Source: CAVYGM01 sp963768025 (GTDB lineage Bacteria; Bacteroidota; Bacteroidia; Cytophagales; Spirosomataceae). From it: 64,000 nucleotides of DNA. This document shows positions 39,132 to 47,953 of this stretch, in pieces (positions within the stretch are counted from its first letter, which is position 1; each line of letters starts with the position of its first letter). Location of the stretch: positions 1 to 64,000 of the forward strand of contig CAVYGM010000026.1 in the NCBI GenBank assembly GCA_963768025.1, read 5' to 3'. The translations under genes were made by a program, and so were the position numbers. Below the pieces are notes generated by a model that made no database searches, was not told the origin of the DNA, and saw only the letters and a program-made list of their open reading frames with translations.

Positions 39132-40691
39132 ATGAACTATACCGATCTAAGTGCCAAGCAACGACTTAGCATTCATACTTTGGGTGAATTGAAAGCCGTT
39201 GGTTACCGTCCCAAATCGATTAAACAAGAGCTCCGTCATAATCTTATAGAAAAAATCCGTCGCAAGGAAGAAGTATTTCCTGGCATTTGGGGCTATGAAG
39301 ATACCGTCATTCCGGATGTGGAGCGGGCCATTCTTTCCATGCACAATATCAATCTCCTCGGACTTCGCGGCCAAGCCAAAACCCGGATTGCCCGGATGAT
39401 GGTGAACTTGCTTGACGAGTACATCCCCTGCGTGGAAGGTACCGACCTGAACGACGACCCCATGGAACCACTCTCCCGGACGGCTAAGGACATTGTGGCA
39501 GAAAAAGGTGATCAAACGCCTATTTCCTGGTTGCACCGCTCGGAAAGGTACACCGAAAAACTGGCTACCCCCGATGTGTCCGTAGCGGACCTGATTGGGG
39601 ACGTGGACCCCATCAAAGCGGCTACTCTCAAACTCCCGTATTCCGACGAGCGTGTAATTCACTTTGGTCTTATCCCCAGATCTCACCGGGGGATTTTTGT
39701 GATCAATGAACTTCCCGATTTGCAGGCCAGGATTCAGGTAGCGCTTTTTAATATCTTGCAGGAAGGGGATATCCAAATCCGGGGATTCAAGCTTCGCCTG
39801 CCCTTGGATATACAGTTTGTATTCACCGCCAATCCCGAAGACTATACCAACCGGGGAAGTATTGTAACACCTCTGAAAGACCGGATTGACAGTCAGATTG
39901 TGACCCACTATCCCAAAACTCTGGAAACGGGTCAGAAAATCACCGAGCAGGAAGCTAGGGTGAAGCCGGAACAAAAGGGAATGGTTCAAACGAATAACCT
40001 GATAAAGGTACTGATTGAACAAGTGGCCTTCGAAGCCCGCGAAAGCGAGTACGTGGATAGCAAGAGCGGGGTTTCGGCCCGGATGACGATTTCGGCGTTT
40101 GAAAGCTTGCTGAGTGCCGCCGAACGCCGTGCCCTTATTAACAGTGAAAAGAATACCCACGTCCGAATTTCCGACCTTTACGGCGTAATTCCTGCCATTT
40201 GCGGTAAAGTGGAACTTGTGTATGAGGGAGAGGTAGAAGGGCCGGTGATTGTAGCCCAAAATCTGATAGGAAAAGCTATCCGCACGCAGTTCCTGCACTT
40301 TTTCCCCAATCCGGAGAAAGCCAAGAAGGCCAAGCGAAACCCGTTTGCAAAAATCACCGAATGGTTTGCGGCTAATAATGAAATGGACCTCATGAGCGAC
40401 ATGACCAACCGCGAATACGAAGCCCGTCTCAAAACCATTGATGGACTGGATGATTTTGTGGATGAGTTCACTGCCAGGCTAGGTAAAGAAGAAAAACTCT
40501 TTATGATGGAATTTGCGCTGCACGGCATGGCCGAGTACTCCCTCATCGGAAAGCAAGCCCTCGACAAGGGTACCCACTTCAAAGATTTGGTAAGTAGTAT
40601 GTTTTCCGGCCCCGGCGAAGAGGACGATGACTCAGATTTTGGCTTTGGGTTTGAGGAAGATGATGACGACGACAACGACCGTCTCTTCTAA
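39132..40691 (+). CDS. ChlI/MoxR-like AAA+ ATPase
   Basis: 519 residues. The AAA+ core has a Walker A variant GLRGQAKTR near residue 76, a Walker B/sensor region (GIFVINELPDLQARIQVALFNILQEG) and VFTANPEDYTNRG. These are typical of magnesium-chelatase subunit I and MoxR-type ATPases. The C-terminal ~170 residues include a very acidic tail (EEDDDSDFGFGFEEDDDDD). Such ATPases usually work with a VWA/MIDAS protein to remodel or metallate a target; the likely partner here is 58341-59446, 18 kb away. Chlorophyll synthesis is not implied. I chose ATG 39132 (MNYTDLSAKQ) over 39078, which precedes the promoter-like box. Confidence 0.87.
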   Translation: MNYTDLSAKQRLSIHTLGELKAVGYRPKSIKQELRHNLIEKIRRKEEVFPGIWGYEDTVIPDVERAILSMHNINLLGLRGQAKTRIARMMVNLLDEYIPCVEGTDLNDDPMEPLSRTAKDIVAEKGDQTPISWLHRSERYTEKLATPDVSVADLIGDVDPIKAATLKLPYSDERVIHFGLIPRSHRGIFVINELPDLQARIQVALFNILQEGDIQIRGFKLRLPLDIQFVFTANPEDYTNRGSIVTPLKDRIDSQIVTHYPKTLETGQKITEQEARVKPEQKGMVQTNNLIKVLIEQVAFEARESEYVDSKSGVSARMTISAFESLLSAAERRALINSEKNTHVRISDLYGVIPAICGKVELVYEGEVEGPVIVAQNLIGKAIRTQFLHFFPNPEKAKKAKRNPFAKITEWFAANNEMDLMSDMTNREYEARLKTIDGLDDFVDEFTARLGKEEKLFMMEFALHGMAEYSLIGKQALDKGTHFKDLVSSMFSGPGEEDDDSDFGFGFEEDDDDDNDRLF

Positions 40692-40704
40692 GGAAAGTCA
40701 GTAT

Positions 40705-40739
40705 AAAAAAAGCCCCACCTTTCGGATGGGGCTTTTTTT
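40705..40739. terminator. Bidirectional terminator between ChlI-like and recA genes
   Basis: A 13-bp stem (40705-40717 with 40727-40739) with A-run left and T-run right, GC core GCCCCA/TGGGGC. It lies between the convergent stops at 40691 and 40769 and serves both. Confidence 0.95.
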
Positions 40740-40768
40740 ATGACCAATAGAGAGCATTACGTGCCGAT

Positions 40769-41827
40769 TTAATCTTCACCCGTTTCCCCTTTGGCATCGG
40801 AGGTATCCACCAGTGCCTCAGGATCGCCACTTACTTTGGCTTTAATTTTCGTTTCCAACTCTTCCATCAATTCCGGATTGTCCTTAATAAGCGACTTCAC
40901 GGCATCACGACCTTGTCCGAGGCGGTTTCCGTCGTAGCTAAACCAGGAGCCAGATTTTTTGACGATATCAAGTTCTACCGCCAGGTCAATGACCTCACCA
41001 GCTTTGGAGATACCTTCGCCGTACATGATATCGAATTCGATAACTTTGAACGGAGGAGCCAACTTGTTTTTTACGACCTTCACCCGCGTACGGTTTCCCA
41101 GAATATTATCCGCACTTTCTTTGATCTGCCCAACCCGACGAATATCCAAACGGACGGAGCAATAGTATTTCAGGGCGTTACCACCGGTGGTGGTTTCGGG
41201 GTTACCGAACATAACACCGATTTTTTCACGCAGCTGATTGATGAAGATACAGCAGCATCCCGTTTTGCTGATTACGCCGGTAAGTTTGCGGAGCGCCTGC
41301 GACATAAGCCGGGCCTGCAAACCCATCTTGCTGTCGCCCATTTCGCCTTCCAGTTCGGCGCGGGGCACCAGGGCGGCTACTGAGTCGATGACAATAATAT
41401 CAATGGCACCACTACTAATTAAGTGCTCGGTAATTTCGAGTGCCTGTTCGCCGCTGTCGGGCTGGGATATAAGCAGATTCTTGGTGTCAATCCCCAGCTT
41501 CTCGGCGTACGTCCGGTCGAAGGCGTGCTCAGCATCCACGAAGGCTGCTAGTCCACCTTTTTTCTGGGCCTCAGCGATGCAATGCATCGCCAGGGTGGTT
41601 TTACCGGACGATTCAGGTCCGTAGATCTCCACCACCCGTCCACGGGGCATACCCCCGATACCCAGGGCCAGATCTAACCCCAAAGAGCCGGTAGAAATAG
41701 TGGGAACGTCGAGTACTTTGCTGTCGCTAAGGCGCATTACTGTACCTTTGCCGTAGGTTTTGTCTAGTTTTTCTAGTGTAGTTTGCAGTGCTTTTAATTT
41801 GCTGTCCGCATCAACTGTTTGTGCCAT
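40769..41827 (-). CDS. recA: Recombinase RecA
   Basis: 352 residues. RecA forms ATP-dependent filaments on single-stranded DNA for homologous recombination and for co-protease activity toward LexA-type repressors. Walker A is GPESSGKTT near residue 70, Walker B IIVIDSVAAL near 143, DNA-binding loops MGLQARLMSQALRKL and NPETTTGGNALKYY, and an acidic C-terminus. Full length and intact. It is monocistronic and divergent from the outer-membrane-like gene. I saw no SOS-type palindrome upstream that I would defend. Confidence 0.98.
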   Translation of the reverse strand: MAQTVDADSKLKALQTTLEKLDKTYGKGTVMRLSDSKVLDVPTISTGSLGLDLALGIGGMPRGRVVEIYGPESSGKTTLAMHCIAEAQKKGGLAAFVDAEHAFDRTYAEKLGIDTKNLLISQPDSGEQALEITEHLISSGAIDIIVIDSVAALVPRAELEGEMGDSKMGLQARLMSQALRKLTGVISKTGCCCIFINQLREKIGVMFGNPETTTGGNALKYYCSVRLDIRRVGQIKESADNILGNRTRVKVVKNKLAPPFKVIEFDIMYGEGISKAGEVIDLAVELDIVKKSGSWFSYDGNRLGQGRDAVKSLIKDNPELMEELETKIKAKVSGDPEALVDTSDAKGETGED

Positions 41828-41898
41828 AAAGAAATTTGAAAAATGATAGTTTGGAACATAAGAAAAGCGGTCAAAGACTCCTCCAAAACCGCCTGCCT

Positions 41899-41906
41899 TA
41901 CTTTTG
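41899..41906 (+). promoter_or_regulatory. Putative -7 box upstream of the outer-membrane-like gene
   Basis: TACTTTTG is an exact TAnnTTTG match 73 bp before the ATG at 41980. No clear -33 TTTG at the right distance. Confidence 0.35.
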
Positions 41907-41979
41907 TAATCGTGATGTAAATATATGTTTAATTATTGACATAGGCAACTGATTCTTGTATTATAATCAATACTTTTTT

Positions 41980-43110
41980 ATGAAGTTGCCAAATTGGTTT
42001 TCGGGCCTTGTCCGGGTAGCGATGGGGGCGTTTCTAATGACCTTAGCCCGGACGGAAGTCATGGCTCAGCTCCCGGCAGAAGCCCTCCTTAGCACCCTGC
42101 CCGTGGATTCCACTGCCCGACTAGAGTTTCGGCTGGGGGTAGTGGGATATGCAAAAAATAATGAATATTTCAATCCCCACGTCGAGGGCTACACCTTATG
42201 GGGTACCCAACTAATCCCCACGCTGTCGTACCGTATTTCGCCGAAAGCGGTGCTGGTGGGTGGAGTGTTCTGGCGTAATGATTTTGGGGCAGCGGCCAAA
42301 GCATTGCCTGAGCCCATCCTGACCTTAAAGTTAAGCCATGACACTTGGAATTACCTGTTCGGTACCTTGGAAGGGAATCTGAATCACCAACTAGTGGAGC
42401 CTTTGTACAATTTTGAAAGGTACTTGCTCACCCCCATCGAAAACGGCCTGCAAATCAATCACCTGGGTCGGAAGTTATTTTTCGATTTCTGGATCAGCAA
42501 TCCCCAAAATACGCTACCGGGATATGATCGTCAGGAGCATTTTTGGGGAGGAATATCCAGCCGAAATAAAGTAGTACAATCCGGCCGCGTTTCTCTGGAC
42601 TTGATAACGCAGGCTACCGTGTTTCATGCGGGCGGGCAGGGGATCCGTAGCTCGTTACCGGTCCGGACAGCCGTCAACGCTGCTCTGGGGTTCAGGGCTG
42701 AATACTGGGGCAGGTCCACCGGTTTTCCCCTGTACCGGCTGGAACCGTATTGGATTAGCTACCTGGAACAGGGTCGGGTAAAACAAGACGGTAGGGCCTG
42801 GTACCTCAATGCCTCCGTTCAGATGCGAAGCCTGCTGATCATGCTCAGTTACTGGCAGGGGAGTGGGTACCGGTCCGTGTATGGGGGGGATCTGTACGGA
42901 TCGGACTCCCGCAGTGTGGTTACGCCATCCTTTTTCGAAAAAAGCCGAAACTGGGTTATGCTCCGATTCTCTAAAACCCTGAACCTGGGGAATGGGCTTA
43001 GTCTTACCGCCCGCCTGGAACCGATGTATGACCTGACCCGCTCAAAATTCGAGCACAGTGAGGGGATCTACCTGACCTACCACCTTCGGGAAAAATTAGG
43101 AAAAAAGTAA
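41980..43110 (+). CDS. Predicted outer-membrane beta-barrel protein, function unknown
   Basis: 376 residues from the ATG at 41980 (MKLPNWFSG). A signal peptide ends near TEVMAQ. The remainder alternates aromatic and polar residues in short strands (LEFRLGVVGYAKNNEYF, LIPTLSYRISPKAVLVGGVFWRND, FRAEYWGR, SLTARLEPMYDLT) and ends in a strand-like YLTYHLREKL. This pattern fits an outer-membrane barrel. I recognise no named family. It is a single gene between recA and the aminopeptidase. Confidence 0.7.
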   Translation: MKLPNWFSGLVRVAMGAFLMTLARTEVMAQLPAEALLSTLPVDSTARLEFRLGVVGYAKNNEYFNPHVEGYTLWGTQLIPTLSYRISPKAVLVGGVFWRNDFGAAAKALPEPILTLKLSHDTWNYLFGTLEGNLNHQLVEPLYNFERYLLTPIENGLQINHLGRKLFFDFWISNPQNTLPGYDRQEHFWGGISSRNKVVQSGRVSLDLITQATVFHAGGQGIRSSLPVRTAVNAALGFRAEYWGRSTGFPLYRLEPYWISYLEQGRVKQDGRAWYLNASVQMRSLLIMLSYWQGSGYRSVYGGDLYGSDSRSVVTPSFFEKSRNWVMLRFSKTLNLGNGLSLTARLEPMYDLTRSKFEHSEGIYLTYHLREKLGKK

Positions 43111-43414
43111 TTTTTTCAAAAATCTGATATTTGATTTGACCCCTGTAACAGTTCATTCTATGTGGAAGTAGTACATAGTTAGCTCTCCGCTGGCAGGAGC
43201 CTATACTATTTATCAATGGATAAATGTGAACAGACCTGGTTCATTTCCGATAGGGCACCTGCCCCGGCGGAGCAACCTGCTTGTAGAAACAGTTGACGGT
43301 GTTTTTTAGGATTTGTTTTGGGTCAAGGTAGAATGCGTGTACATTTGAAAAAAGGTGGAAAGTGCATTAGTAATCACCACAAATACGTTGTTTATCAAAT
43401 TTTTAATCTAAACT
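43111..43414 (+). other. Intergenic region with leader of the aminopeptidase gene
   Basis: 304 bases without a credible ORF. It contains the strong promoter listed separately near its end. The first 200 bases hold nothing I can name. An 81-codon frame at 43318 overlaps the true gene in another frame and is rejected. Confidence 0.5.
43317..43347 (+). promoter_or_regulatory. Strong Bacteroidota-type promoter before the aminopeptidase
   Basis: TTTG at 43317-43320, exactly 19 bases, then TACATTTG at 43340-43347, an exact match to both consensus elements. Transcription would begin near 43353, giving a ~60-base leader to the ATG at 43415. Confidence 0.75.
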
Positions 43415-44449
43415 ATGTTGAAAAAATTAGCTTTGGGCTCCCTGCTTGCACTTTTTTTGGTGGGGCTTTTTTATCGTCGAGAGATAAGCTATGGGTGGAT
43501 GCAGGCTTCCGGACAAATAAAAATATTGATGGATGTAAGGGACGTGGAGGAGGTAATGAATGACCCATCTTTCCCGGATTCTCTAAAAAGGCAAATCATC
43601 CTGATTCAAGAAATAAAGAAATTCGGGGTGGATTCGCTGGGCTTGAATCCTTCCCAGAATTACACCACATTTTATGATCAAAAAGGAAAACCCATTCTAT
43701 GGGTGATCACGGCATCGGACCGGTATAAGCTGAAAGCCCTGGAATGGAAGTTTCCGATTATTGGCTCCTTTGCGTACAAAGGTTTCTTTGATTCCACCAA
43801 GGCGGCCAAGCAGGAAGCGGCCTTGATTCAGCAAGGATACGATACCGATATAAATGAGGTTTCGGCCTGGTCCACGCTGGGGTACTTAAAAGATCCCATC
43901 CTGTCCAGCATGTTGAACAGGTCACCGGGAAGCCTGGCGAACCTCATCTTGCATGAACTTACGCATGGTACCTTATTTGTAAAAGACAATCTGGAAATGA
44001 ATGAAAACCTGGCAAGTTTTGTCGGGGATGTGGGCGCTACCCGTTTTCTAACCCAGAAATTTGGGAAGGATTCGGAAGAATTGAAAAAATACGAATTCTC
44101 GAAAAAGTACAGCAATGCCTACGCTCAGCACGTACTGAGAGGCGCGCAGAAACTGGACAGTTTATACGCTACTTTTAAGAATCAGGCGGTGGATCCGGCC
44201 AAGGATTCCCTCAAAAAAAGCCTGATTATGCAGATAGATTCCACGGCTGACACTCTCCTTTCCAGAAAGGTAACCGTTCCCAATAAATTGACACCTGATG
44301 AAACTAAACTGCCAAATAATGCGTATTTTATAGGGTACCAAACGTACAAATCGAAGCAGAATGCGTATCGAAAGGAGTTTGAAGAAAAGTTTAATGGAGA
44401 TTTTGTTGCCTACATGAACTACTTAAAGGCCAAGTATCCTTCCTTGTAA
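43415..44449 (+). CDS. Membrane-anchored zinc aminopeptidase (PF10023-like)
   Basis: 344 residues. The N-terminal hydrophobic segment (about 4-20) is a lipoprotein-less signal or anchor, so the enzyme is predicted in the periplasm or membrane. The zinc motif HELTH lies at about residue 180, followed by the third-ligand region NENLASFVGDVGA near 197, the hallmark of the predicted aminopeptidase family PF10023. The substrate is untested. The DUF3108 gene follows after 25 bp on the same strand, probably an operon. Confidence 0.87.
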   Translation: MLKKLALGSLLALFLVGLFYRREISYGWMQASGQIKILMDVRDVEEVMNDPSFPDSLKRQIILIQEIKKFGVDSLGLNPSQNYTTFYDQKGKPILWVITASDRYKLKALEWKFPIIGSFAYKGFFDSTKAAKQEAALIQQGYDTDINEVSAWSTLGYLKDPILSSMLNRSPGSLANLILHELTHGTLFVKDNLEMNENLASFVGDVGATRFLTQKFGKDSEELKKYEFSKKYSNAYAQHVLRGAQKLDSLYATFKNQAVDPAKDSLKKSLIMQIDSTADTLLSRKVTVPNKLTPDETKLPNNAYFIGYQTYKSKQNAYRKEFEEKFNGDFVAYMNYLKAKYPSL

Positions 44450-44474
44450 ATCGAATTAAACGACTGTACAAGCT

Positions 44475-45293
44475 ATGAAAAGTAAAAAAATACGTACCTA
44501 TAAAATCCCCGCACTCCTCCTGTTACTCGTACTAGTAGGGGTTGGAATGGTGGGATTCCACGCCAAGGACAACTATCGACAAGTGGCCAATTCGAGTTTT
44601 GGAGCCGGTGAAAAACTGGAATACCGGGTTCATTATGGCTTTATAAATGCAGCCGAAGCAAAGGTTGAAATCAGCAATTCGGTGGTGAAGATCAACAACC
44701 GGCCTTGTTACCGTGTAAACGTTTCGGGCCGCACCGTTGGTGCCTTTGATCTGGTATCCAGGGTTAGGGATCAGTGGCGGTCGTATATCGATACAGCGGC
44801 GATTTTGCCCCAGATGTTTTACCAAAATATCGAGGAAAACAAATACAAAAAGCAGGAGACGGTCGTGTTCAACCACGGGAGTGACGTGGCGTATTCTGAA
44901 AATAAACAAGAGAAAAAATCATATAAAGTACCCGACAATATCCACGACGTCATAAGCGGTTATTATTTCCTCCGAACCCTCAATTTTGAGCGAATCAGCG
45001 AGGGGCAATTAATCGAAGTACCTACCTTTTTTGCTGGTGAAGTGTATCCTATGCGCGTCAAGTACCGGGGCAAGGATGTGATCAAAACTAAGTTCGGTAA
45101 AATCAGGGTTCTAAAATTGAACCCAATTATGCCAAACAATAAGTTGTTCAAGGGGGAAAATTCTATTCGGATATGGGTGTCGGACGATGAGAACAAGGTA
45201 CCCGTAAAAGTGGAAGTAGACCTGTGGATCGGTGCCCTGGAAATGGATATTACCAATTTCAAAGGTCTTAAAAATGAGTTCAAATGGCTTTAA
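44475..45293 (+). CDS. DUF3108 domain-containing protein
   Basis: 272 residues with an N-terminal hydrophobic signal or anchor (about 12-29) and a DUF3108 domain: GEKLEYRVHYGFINAAEAKVEI, FDLVSRVRDQW, and the C-terminal block IRIWVSDDENKVPVKVEVDLWIGALEMDI. The family is thought to be exported and lipocalin-like in shape; its role is unknown. Downstream gene of the aminopeptidase operon. Its last 14 bp overlap the convergent GNAT gene, and its terminator lies inside that gene. Confidence 0.88.
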   Translation: MKSKKIRTYKIPALLLLLVLVGVGMVGFHAKDNYRQVANSSFGAGEKLEYRVHYGFINAAEAKVEISNSVVKINNRPCYRVNVSGRTVGAFDLVSRVRDQWRSYIDTAAILPQMFYQNIEENKYKKQETVVFNHGSDVAYSENKQEKKSYKVPDNIHDVISGYYFLRTLNFERISEGQLIEVPTFFAGEVYPMRVKYRGKDVIKTKFGKIRVLKLNPIMPNNKLFKGENSIRIWVSDDENKVPVKVEVDLWIGALEMDITNFKGLKNEFKWL

Positions 45294-46260
45294 GGAGCCT
45301 CTTGCGCCATTCCACGATCTGCCGTAAGGGAAACGGCAGATCGTTTTTTTTTATCTCATAAAATTCTCTCTTTTCAGCGCCAAAGCTTTCATAGAAGGCA
45401 GCGATGCTTTCTACTTCGGGACTTTCAAAATCAAAAAAGGTACCTTTCCCCGCTTTCTCCTGAAAATACCGGTCTAGTAACCAGGTTCTGGCATTCCCGC
45501 GGCGTCCTACCTCGTCGGATGCATTGAATAGGTACACTGCTATTGGGGCAGTTTCCAGGATCAGGACCCCGGCGTGGATGGTACCCTGCAAGGAAGCATA
45601 AAACAATCGCCCCGATTTTTTTTGTAAAAGTAGCTGCCCTAGTTGCCTCAGTATCCGATAGGCATGATCAGGCACCCCTCCCGGAATTTTGGTTGCATGA
45701 TGCTTTTCAAAGAGCTCAACCATAGGCCCAATGTCGGTAGATTCGATCTGCTCCCATTGTTGCGCGCGGGAGTTTTTTAAGTTCATCCGCCGGTCTTTTG
45801 AATATCCCTTCGTTATAGTACCGTACGATCCGGTGATATCTAGCCAATGAGTCGCTACGATTTTGCTGGAAATGTTGGCGTGAGCGGAGAAAGCTTCGGA
45901 TAAAAAAGTACTATTCGCCGGATGGAAGGAGTAGGTCGAGATGTAGCGAAAATGCTGGTTTAGACTCTTTAATAGAGCCTCTGTTTCTTTACCTGAAACC
46001 TCATTTCTGGAAAAAATCCCCAGGTATTGGCAAAACAGGGGTTGGTGAATGCGATCAATTCCCCATTTTTTTCGGATTGGGAGGGGCATTACGGTCTGGT
46101 ATCCATCCGTGGTTTTCGTCGCCAGGGCTTGCCAGTTGGGCGAGACACAATCGAGGTACCAGGTATAGGCATAGGGTACCGGATGAAGCGATTCATCAAT
46201 AAGGGTATTCCACTCGGTATCCTTGATTTGGTGACGGCTGAGAAGGGTAGGCTCGGTCAC
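45280..46260 (-). CDS. GNAT/FemAB-like acyltransferase
   Basis: 326 residues. Two weakly similar GNAT halves; the segment YSKDRRMNLKNSRAQQ and the C-terminal stretch RLFYASLQGTIHAGVLIL...AVYLFNASDE...ARTWLLDRYFQEKAGKGTFFDFESPE resemble the FemAB/BcsL-type acetyltransferase fold. The likely reaction is acyl or aminoacyl transfer to an amine; the acceptor is unknown. It starts with GTG immediately after the dnaA stop codon, so it is translated from the dnaA transcript. Its 3' end contains the terminator of the opposite-strand gene. Confidence 0.8.
   Translation of the reverse strand: MTEPTLLSRHQIKDTEWNTLIDESLHPVPYAYTWYLDCVSPNWQALATKTTDGYQTVMPLPIRKKWGIDRIHQPLFCQYLGIFSRNEVSGKETEALLKSLNQHFRYISTYSFHPANSTFLSEAFSAHANISSKIVATHWLDITGSYGTITKGYSKDRRMNLKNSRAQQWEQIESTDIGPMVELFEKHHATKIPGGVPDHAYRILRQLGQLLLQKKSGRLFYASLQGTIHAGVLILETAPIAVYLFNASDEVGRRGNARTWLLDRYFQEKAGKGTFFDFESPEVESIAAFYESFGAEKREFYEIKKNDLPFPLRQIVEWRKRLLKAI
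45314..45352 (+). terminator. Terminator of the aminopeptidase/DUF3108 operon embedded in the GNAT coding sequence
   Basis: A perfect 12-bp stem (45314-45325 with 45333-45344), a 7-base loop and then a run of T's. Orientation serves the plus-strand operon ending at 45293, yet every base is also coding sequence of the GNAT gene on the minus strand. Confidence 0.9.
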
Positions 46261-47713
46261 TTACTTGAAATAGCTACGCAGTTTTTGGAGGGTTTCGTCC
46301 ACATCCGGATCCGAGGCCATCATCACATTGATGCTCTGAATGGAGTGGATGACGGTGCTGTGGTCGCGTCCGCCAAAATGATACCCGATGGATTTTAAGG
46401 GTAGGTCGGTGTATTCCTTCGCCAGGAACATAGCCAATTGGCGCGGGTACACACTTTCCTTTTTCCGGCTTTTACTTTTAAGATCGGCAATGCTAACCTC
46501 AAAAAAATCGGCCACAACTTCCTGAATGGTGTCTATGGTCACTTCCTTTTCCTCATTCATGACAATGTTCTTGAGCGTGTTCTTCGCCAACTCCACGTCG
46601 ATTTCCCTCCGGGTAAGGGAGGCCTGAGCCATGAGGGAGATTATTACTCCTTCGAGTTCGCGCACGTTGGAGTTCACGCTGTGCGCCACGTATTCAATTA
46701 CATCATTTTCGATAAAGATCCCTTCGGCTTGCAATTTCTTTTGAATAATGGCAATGCGGGTTTCGAAATCAGGTGTCTGCAAGTCGGCCGTCAGGCCCCA
46801 TTTGAATCGGGACAACAGCCGGTCCTGCAAGCCCTGAAGCTCACGGGGGGGGCGGTCACTCGTCATGATGATTTGCTTGCCCAACTGATGCAGGTGGTTG
46901 AATATATGGAAGAAGGTATCCTGGGTTTTTTCTTTTCCCGAAAGAAACTGAACGTCGTCAATCACCAGCACGTCTACTTTCATGTAGAAGTCGTTGAAGT
47001 CCTGAAGTACGTTGTTCCGGATGGAATTGATGAATTGGTTGGTAAATTTCTCGGAAGAAACGTACATCACGACTTTATCCGAAAAATGATTCCGGATGTA
47101 ATTCCCGATGGCCTGCACCAGGTGGGTTTTGCCCAGACCTACCCCGCCGTACACCATCAGCGGGTTGAAGGACGTAAGACCGGGGCGCTGCGCTACGGCA
47201 AATCCGGCCGAACGCGCCAGCCGGTTACAATCTCCTTCTATGAAGTTATCGAAGGAGTAGTTCTGGTTCAGGTAGGTATCCAGTTGCAACGAATCCAGAT
47301 CCTTGGGCGGAAGTAGTACCCAGGCGAGGGTCCGTCTGAAAATTATCGGGTCGTGGAATTGTGGGGGTTTTTACGGTGGGCACATTCACCGTTACGGGGT
47401 GATGCCTTTCGGTACCGGGGTCCACAATGATGGAATATTCGAGCATGCCATCACGGCCAATGGAGTAGTCGAGCGCTTCCCGAGCAAATGCACATAGTTA
47501 TCTTCCAGCCACTCGTAAAAGAATTGACTCGGCACCTGAATCGTAAGTACTTTACCAGACAATTTCAGGGGACGAATCGGCTCAAACCACGTGTGTGAAG
47601 CTCTGATTCGGGATGTTCTCCTGAATTATCCGTAGGCATTTATTCCATACAATGTCCACTTCGCGCGGAGGAGCAACTCTTTCCAAGGTGAAATTTAACT
47701 GGTCAGGTGTCAT
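46261..47713 (-). CDS. dnaA: Chromosomal replication initiator DnaA, frameshifted
   Basis: About 484 codons. Domain I: FTLERVAPPREVDIVWNKCLRIIQ. AAA+ domain: Walker A VYGGVGLGKTHL, Walker B VLVIDDVQFL, sensor TSDRPP. Domain IV: the DnaA signature GGRDHSTVIHSI. The frame breaks near 47590 (one extra base: removing it gives SFTHWFEPIRPLKLSG), near 47483 (one base missing: restoring it gives LLREALDYSIGRDGML), and again between about 47300 and 47340. DnaA is essential, so these are taken as sequence errors. The strong promoter is at 47733-47765. No dnaN follows; the next gene is the GNAT protein. I see no cluster of DnaA boxes nearby. Confidence 0.93.
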
Positions 47714-47732
47714 GTTCAATTTCGGGGGGTCG

Positions 47733-47765
47733 CAAAGATAGCAAAATGATCTAGTGTGCGTCAAA
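47733..47765 (-). promoter_or_regulatory. dnaA promoter (Bacteroidota consensus)
   Basis: On the minus strand TTTG (47765-47762), 21 bases, TATCTTTG (47740-47733), exact to TTTG/TAnnTTTG. The transcript would start about 14 bases before the ATG at 47713. Confidence 0.8.
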
Positions 47766-47899
47766 ATTCGTCCTTGAAATTACCATTACCATTTTCCGAA
47801 ATCAAGCCGTTCGATAAAACTAAAGGAATAATACAACGCCCTCAAAGGACAATTTCAAAACCGCCTTAAGACAATAAAAAAAATGTAATATCTAATTCG

Positions 47900-47907
47900 T
47901 AGCTTTG
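47900..47907 (+). promoter_or_regulatory. Putative -7 box of the mutAB operon
   Basis: TAGCTTTG, exact TAnnTTTG, 47 bp before the mutA ATG at 47954. The -33 region is A-rich and lacks an obvious TTTG. Confidence 0.45.
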
Positions 47908-47953
47908 TTTTGGTTAATAAAAATAATTGGAATAAATATCATTTTTTTTTCGT

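Noticed and set aside
39132..40691. Chlorophyll or cobalamin metal chelation role for the ChlI-like ATPase.
   Set aside because: No chelatase H/D subunits or tetrapyrrole genes are nearby; the MoxR/VWA co-chaperone type is far commoner in this phylum.
43318..43563. An 81-codon ORF overlapping the aminopeptidase start.
   Set aside because: It is out of frame with a clear HExxH protein and starts inside the promoter.
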